Part shown: positions 58,791 through 64,000 of the stretch, in pieces | How the letters are laid out: each line of letters opens with the position of its first letter | How positions within the stretch are numbered: the stretch's first letter is position 1 | Assembly (NCBI RefSeq): GCF_000218685.1 | Contig: NW_006763293.1 | Span: forward strand, 614,720 to 678,719 | Direction of reading: 5' to 3' | Length of the DNA: 64,000 nt | Origin: Serpula lacrymans var. lacrymans S7.9 | Taxonomy: Eukaryota; Basidiomycota; Agaricomycetes; Boletales; Serpulaceae | Program-made: the position numbers and the translations under genes | The notes under the pieces: model-generated | What the model saw: the letters and a program-made list of their open reading frames with translations, nothing else | Told to the model about the DNA's origin: nothing | Database searches by the model: none

Positions 58791-60100
58791 GTCTGCGACT
58801 CGGCGTCAGGAACTCTTTGGTAGAAAGGGACTTCGTAAAACAAGTAACCTACATTACTCAATCTTTATAGTTATTTAGGTCGTAAATTCTGCCTCGTGCC
58901 TTCCCCCATATCAACAACATAGTAAAGATAGGAATGGTTAGTTGAAAGGTGCTTGAGTGCATTGTCCCATACTAACTTCATTCGGGTTAAGACAGATACG
59001 CGGGTATACATGCTGCAGATTCTTTCATATGATATTATAATGTTGCCGTCATCCGAGTCGCGATCTGTTCGGACGCTGCCTGGTCGATACCTTTTCTAAT
59101 CTGGGAGAGGTGAGGGGGAAAAGGAAGAAAGCCGAAGATATGTTAGTCTCGAACCCAGACGTTTTGGGAAGCAGTCAAACTCGGACGCATTCCGTCCTAG
59201 CTCTGGTCACGAGACTTAAGATATGTATGTTATCAGATGTATAATAAATATAAGGAATAAAAATGGATATATTGCTAGCTATTGTTGATCTGGTATGCCT
59301 AGGGCAGACTAACTTGAAGGACAACCTTTCCCGCCGCGAAGTTAGCGTGGAGAGTGTGGAGCCCATGTGCAGCTTACAACGCCTCCACTCAGAGATCGCA
59401 ATACAGGTTCACGAGCTTTATTGAGTTGCCGCATCACACTTTCTACCAGGGGATCACACTTCAGCTATTATGCTGACAGTGACACCAACGGGACCGATAC
59501 CAACGTAACCTAGAGATGCCGCATCCTTAATGAGCATCAATGAATGGGCTGTTCGGATGCTGAATATCTCTTCGAAGATTTATGGTTAGCATCGAGCCCT
59601 TTAAATTCACAATAATTCTGAATGCAAAGTCCCAGACTAACGTTAGTTGGTTGAGGAAATAGGAGGTTACTTATGGGGACAACGGCAATGCATGCCATGA
59701 CAGACAGGAAGACCCTACTAGTACTAGCTTGACGTCGAATAGAGTCAACCAATGCTTCGAGCAATGATCCGTGCCGTTAGCACTGCGGCTCTGTTGTGAT
59801 CACAATTGTCAACGCAGTCAGATTTGAAAGATATCTCGAAACTGGCCATCAAATCAAGTCTGAGTGCCGTCATCTTGACTTCGATTTAGTCTGCTTTAGG
59901 CACTCCCCTTACGACCCTCCGCCGCTGCTAGTAGTACATGTTCGTTTCTGGTGGTCTTCATAATGCGGCTGGTTTGATTGCAACATCCCTCACCATCCAT
60001 GCACACCGTTATTTGTAGGCCTCTTTCGGCGCAGCGTATCGTCATACCTTGGAATAACGCACATGGCTTCACCACCCCGAAGCGTTTCTCCGTTAGTGCT
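58791..60100. other. Long intergenic region, no gene recognised
   Basis: About 1.3 kb lie between the divergent SDR and nitronate monooxygenase genes, the largest gap in the window. A minus-strand open stretch at 59537-59764 contains one hydrophobic segment (VFLSVMACIAVVPISNLLF), but I find no family match or spliced extension. It may be a gene relic or chance. Confidence 0.45.
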
Positions 60101-61669
60101 CCCAGCAGGGTTATCCAGACGCCATTGACGGATGTTCTGAATATTCGAGCGTGAGTAACGATACTGTGACAAACCACGCACCGACTCAACCTACATGGCA
60201 CTATGCAGACCCGTCATCATGGCTGCTATGCAGTGGTATGTTCCTATCACCTACCGATGTCATTTCCTTCACCAGTGAGATAATCCACACTCACTGATAG
60301 GGTCGGGGTTCCTCCACTAGCTGCGGCCATCTCGAATGCAGGTGGCCTTGGTCAGTCCTTTCTGACTCTCATTCATACCACCGTACCAAACCGGCCACAG
60401 GCAATATAACGGCTCTAAGCCAACCCAATCCAGATGCTCTTCGCACTGCTATTCGTGAGATGAGGCATATTACCTCTAAACCATTCTCTGTCAACATCAC
60501 CACGCTACCTGCCATAAATCCTCCAGACTACCAAGGCTATGCCAAGGCAGCTATTGACGAGGGAGTGCGTATCTTTGAGACTGCTGGAGATATAAGTCAG
60601 TTAGCATCTACTTCGCTGCTACACAGATTGGCATTTGTTGTAGTGCTGACCATTTTGATACTTCAGATGCAGCCAGCAGCTTGATTGCATATTTCAAATC
60701 AGAGGGTTGTATCGTCTTGTACAAGGGTGTCAATATTGAAGACACCAAGGTTAGATTATGTGCTCATTTGGGAACTCCGCTAAGTGATCCTACCCAGACA
60801 GCAATTGGGCATGGTGCAGACGTGATTACGCTGGATGCCAATGAATGTGCACGGTCCTCTCATGTCATATTCGAATGGTGGGCTGACACTAGTAATTGCA
60901 GGTGTCGGATTCTCCTGGGAAGAAGAAATTGGGGGAATAGTATTGGTATGACCTACCCTTGTTTTAGAATGTGCTATTAACGCAACTTGTTTCCAGCTCC
61001 CACTGGCCGCGAAAGAGTTGAAAGTTCCATTCGTTGCATCTGGAGGCCTGGCTGACGGAAGAGGGCTTGCCGGCGCACTGGCTTTAGGTGCTTCAGTGAG
61101 TGGATTTTGTATTGTTCGTCTTCTTTTCCACTCACGATTGAGTCACACTCAGGGCGTGAATATGGGTAAGTCGGAGACTTCGATAAGATAACGAACTTGT
61201 AGATGACACGCCTAACAGGCACACGAATCATGTGTACCAAGGAGAGGTGAAGAACAGCTGAGTTGCAATCGTTGGAGAAATCTGCTGAAATGGCTTTTCA
61301 ATACATAGCACGATTCATCAAAGCATCAAAGAAAAAATGGTCCAATCAAATGAAACAGACACAGTTCATATTTTCAAGACTTTAAATAACAAGACACGTG
61401 TATTCAAGAACAAAATCTCGAAGGAGGTGGTTGCATTGGAAAGTCGTCCTGGAGGTGCCCAATTCGAAGAACTACGTCCTCTTGTAGCAGGAGCGAGAGG
61501 GAGACTGGTTTACGAGAATGGCGATCCAGATCACGGTATATGGGCAGCAGGCCTATCATTAGGATTGATCCATGATATCCCAAGTTGCGAGGAACTATTA
61601 AGGAGGATTGAAAGCGAGGCTGAGGACATACTAGCCGGAGGGGAAAAGTTCAAAATTATCAAATCCTAG
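60101..61669 (+). CDS. Nitronate monooxygenase (2-nitropropane dioxygenase family); start not resolved
   Basis: Exons: up to 60150 (VIQTPLTDVLNIRA), 60209-60235, 60301-60350, 60401-60595, 60667-60749, 60798-60846, 60902-60945, 60997-61095, 61153-61165 (13 bp), 61219-61246 and 61309-61669. They join in phase to give PVIMAAMQWVGVPPLAAAIS, NAGGLGNITALSQPNPDALR, FETAGDINAASSLIAYFKS, VPFVASGGLADGRGLAGALA, GVNMGTRIMCTKES and RPLVAGARGRLVYENGDP. This is the FMN-dependent TIM-barrel family that oxidises nitronates such as propionate 3-nitronate. No in-frame ATG was found for the first exon, so an upstream coding exon is likely missing from this model. Where relatives read ECAGHPGEED, this protein reads ECVGFSWEEE, replacing the His next to the flavin site. 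Confidence 0.85.
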
Positions 61670-61978
61670 TTCCGTCGGTTTCTTCGATTCATGTTGTGAT
61701 TAATATTTTTGTACAAGTATCCGACAATGTTCGTCCTATAGCTTGCAAATTGTGTCGCTGTAACGAGTGCTGAGGCTAGAAAGGACAGTTACAAGGTTGC
61801 AGAGCAAATACAAACGTCGGAGCTTTCTACACGAATTACTCCTAACCCTGAAGTCAGTCCTCGATTACCTAAGTCGAGAACTGTACAGCGCTCTCAGCCA
61901 CCGCTCGGCAACTCCCATCTCAATCATACCGTGCAAAAGTCTTGCATTCTCGTCAACGTCCTCAAGATTTCAGCAAAA
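61670..61978. promoter_or_regulatory. RPL3 promoter region with telobox-like motif
   Basis: This 309-bp gap separates the nitronate monooxygenase stop codon from the RPL3 start codon. It contains cctaaccctga at 61841-61851, a telomere-repeat-like sequence about 130 bp before the ATG. Related AACCCTAA motifs are known in ribosomal-protein promoters of several fungi. The link here is inference. Confidence 0.4.
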
Positions 61979-63490
61979 TGAGGTGTGTACCGTCGTCGGT
62001 AATGCTGAGCAACTTGGAATGATAGACTGACTTTTGTATCTGTATTCTAGTCACCGTAAGGTGTGTAAATATACGCTTTCGCTGAAGCTGTCTCCTCGAT
62101 ATTTACCTTTTATCTTAGTACGAAGCTCCAAGACACGGCTCTCTTGGTTTCCTTCCCCGTAAACGTGCTGCCCGCCACCGTGGAAAAGTCAAGTCTTTCC
62201 CTAGGGTAAGAAGCATTGTGTCCTTCATGTGAAGTGGATCTAAGCACGAATTTGTTGGACAGGATGACCCTAAGAAGCCCGTTCACTTGACTGCTACGAT
62301 GGGTTACAAGGCTGGTATGACGCATGTTGTTCGTGATCTTGACCGTCCAGGATCCAGTACGTGTTGTGTTCTATGTGTAGAGTAACACAGCTGATCAAAA
62401 CCTACAGAGATGCACAAGCGTGAGGTTGTCGAGGCTGTCACAATCGTAGAAACGCCTCCTTTGATCGTTGTTGGTGTTGTTGGCTACGTTGAGACTCCCC
62501 GTGGACTCCGCACCCTTACAACTGTCTGGGCATCGCACTTGTCGGACGAGGTCAAACGTCGCTTCTACAAGAACTGGTACCGCTCGAAGAAGAAGGCATT
62601 CACTCGTTACGCCAAGAAGCACGCTGAGGATAATGGCAAGTCCACTGCCCGTGAACTCGAGCGTATCCGCAAATACTGCACTGTTGTCCGTGTCCTTGCT
62701 CACACTCAAATTCGCAAGACTGGTCTCAGTCAGAAGAAGGCACACCTGATGGAGATCCAGGTGAACGGTGGTTCGATTGCAGACAAAGTCGAATTTTCGC
62801 ACAACCTGTTCGAGAAGCCTGTCGAGGTTACCAGTGTGTTTGAGCAGGATGAGAATATCGATGTTATTGCCGTTACGAAGGGTCACGGATTCGAGGGTGT
62901 CACTCACCGTTGGGGTACCAAAAAGCTACCACGAAAGACGCACAAGGGTCTCCGTAAAGTTGCCTGTATTGGTGCTTGGCATCCTTCGAAGGTCATGTTC
63001 TCAGTTGCTCGTGCTGGTCAAAGTATGTGATATCGCACACTGTCTGTTCTTCAGCCACTGACATTTTTTCAAAAGACGGTTACCACCACCGTACGGAGCT
63101 GAACAAGAAGATCTACCGTATTGGCGCTGGAACGGATGATGGTAATGCCTCAACCGAATCCGACATTACGAAGAAGGCTATCACGCCGATGGGTGGCTTC
63201 CCTCACTACGGTATTGTGAAGAACGACTACCTGATGTTGAAGGGTTCTATCCCTGGAACTAAGAAGCGTGTCATCACTCTCCGTAAATCGCTTATGGTCC
63301 ACACATCGCGTCGTGACCTTGAGAAGGTGCAACTCAAATTCATCGATACCTCGTCGAAATTCGGTGTAAGTGGCTGTCCTCTACAAGATTCATTCTCGTG
63401 TTTAATTGCATTGTTTGATTGCAGCACGGTTCCTTCCAAACATTCGAAGAAAAGGCCGCGTTTTTGGGAACGCTCAAGGCCCGAGATTAA
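61979..63490 (+). CDS. RPL3: 60S ribosomal protein L3 (uL3)
   Basis: Seven exons: 61979-61983 (5 bp), 62051-62060 (10 bp), 62119-62205, 62263-62356, 62408-63022, 63076-63365 and 63425-63490, giving 388 residues, the normal eukaryotic length. The N-terminus [20 protein letters not shown] is assembled from the first three exons. Other hallmarks are [38 protein letters not shown] and [16 protein letters not shown]. uL3 lies near the peptidyl-transferase centre. The W in the [10 protein letters not shown] loop corresponds to the conserved tryptophan-finger residue. Codon use is strongly C-ending in the large exons, as in highly expressed genes. Confidence 0.98.
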
Positions 63491-64000
63491 GCACGTTATC
63501 TACTACCCACTACCTAGGCATCATGTTTTCCATACTTTTTTTGCATGCTATGCTTTAGTACTGTCAATGCCACCAGTCTCGCATGCGCCCGATTTTTTGT
63601 GTATTAAGTATCAAAGTGTAACTGTAAATTCTGTTACAACACCTGCTACAACGACTTTTGAGTAAAATTACCGTGAGCAAATAAAATGCCAGCCGAAAAA
63701 AGTGAGCCACATCGGTGGCGTAGGCTCTTGCCGTGCTGAGCTTACCGCTGGTAAAAGCTTTTCAAGTTATACTTGCGTCGTTGAATATCCTTTGATCAGT
63801 GCAGGTCGCGGTACGTCTCCATAATGATTTATACCAAAAGATGTCGTCTGATTTTTGACCAGGATGACTGCATTGGAAATTCATGATAGCTGGGTCCACT
63901 GCAGGCCTGAGATTTTCGCCCGTCATTCGCTTGCCATGTCGGCTTCGTCAAGCTCAGTTCTTATTCTCCAATGTGCAGCCCAATGTCATTGTAAGGCCTC
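63491..64000. other. 3' flank of RPL3, no gene recognised
   Basis: The last 510 bp hold the RPL3 3' region (an aataaa-like signal near 63680) and no convincing coding exon. A gene starting beyond the window cannot be excluded. Confidence 0.5.

Noticed and set aside
59537..59764. Minus-strand open frame with a hydrophobic segment
   Set aside because: It is a single short frame without splice-supported extension or family match, so it is not listed as a gene.
60401..61246. Apparent frame breaks in the nitronate monooxygenase gene suggesting a pseudogene
   Set aside because: All breaks are resolved by in-phase GT-AG introns, and the spliced protein keeps the family motifs from PVIMAAMQWVG to the C-terminus. 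Only the start is unresolved.

Overview
This window is nuclear DNA of a mushroom-forming basidiomycete (Agaricomycotina). Almost every gene is split by many short introns of about 50-70 bp with GT...AG ends. Tiny exons of 5-20 bp recur. Families typical of this group are present: DUF6533 seven-helix proteins, HNH-nuclease proteins and a CYP63-like P450. There is no bacterial operon structure, CRISPR array or recognisable transposon. I rebuilt most gene models by hand from splice sites, reading-frame phase and family motifs. Exon lists are therefore predictions without transcript support.

Layout, left to right. A partial Q/P-rich, RGG-containing gene runs off the left edge (minus). Next come a DUF6533 membrane protein, a small coiled-coil Ncp1-like gene (minus), an HNH-nuclease protein and an EF-hand MscS channel. 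Two blocks of non-coding sequence in this stretch are duplicated on either side of the HNH gene. A CBM48 protein follows, then the ribosome-rescue GTPase HBS1 (minus), which shares a promoter region with the mitochondrial SSB RIM1. Then come a haem-degrading-domain (UPF0303) protein (minus), the peroxin PEX12, the phosphate-signalling regulator PHO81, an ABC half-transporter (minus), GTP cyclohydrolase I and the very long THO2 gene (minus).

The right third holds a secreted six-hairpin glycosidase, a divergent Ca2+/H+ exchanger, tafazzin (minus), a small putative secreted or membrane protein and the replication-checkpoint mediator MRC1 (minus). It continues with an aminoglycoside-phosphotransferase-like kinase, a CYP63-like P450, a mitochondrial-type SDR (minus), a nitronate monooxygenase and ribosomal protein L3.

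Most of these are housekeeping genes for mRNA export (THO2), translation and ribosome rescue (RPL3, HBS1), replication (MRC1, mitochondrial SSB), organelles (PEX12, tafazzin), phosphate signalling (PHO81) and folate/pterin synthesis (GTP cyclohydrolase). No single new defence or metabolic system is evident. The most notable points are a symmetric 1,395-nt cassette exon in HBS1 with Ski7-like features, the duplicated non-coding blocks around the HNH gene, a CAX exchanger with altered ion-binding signatures, and a kinase-fold protein lacking the usual catalytic-loop histidine.
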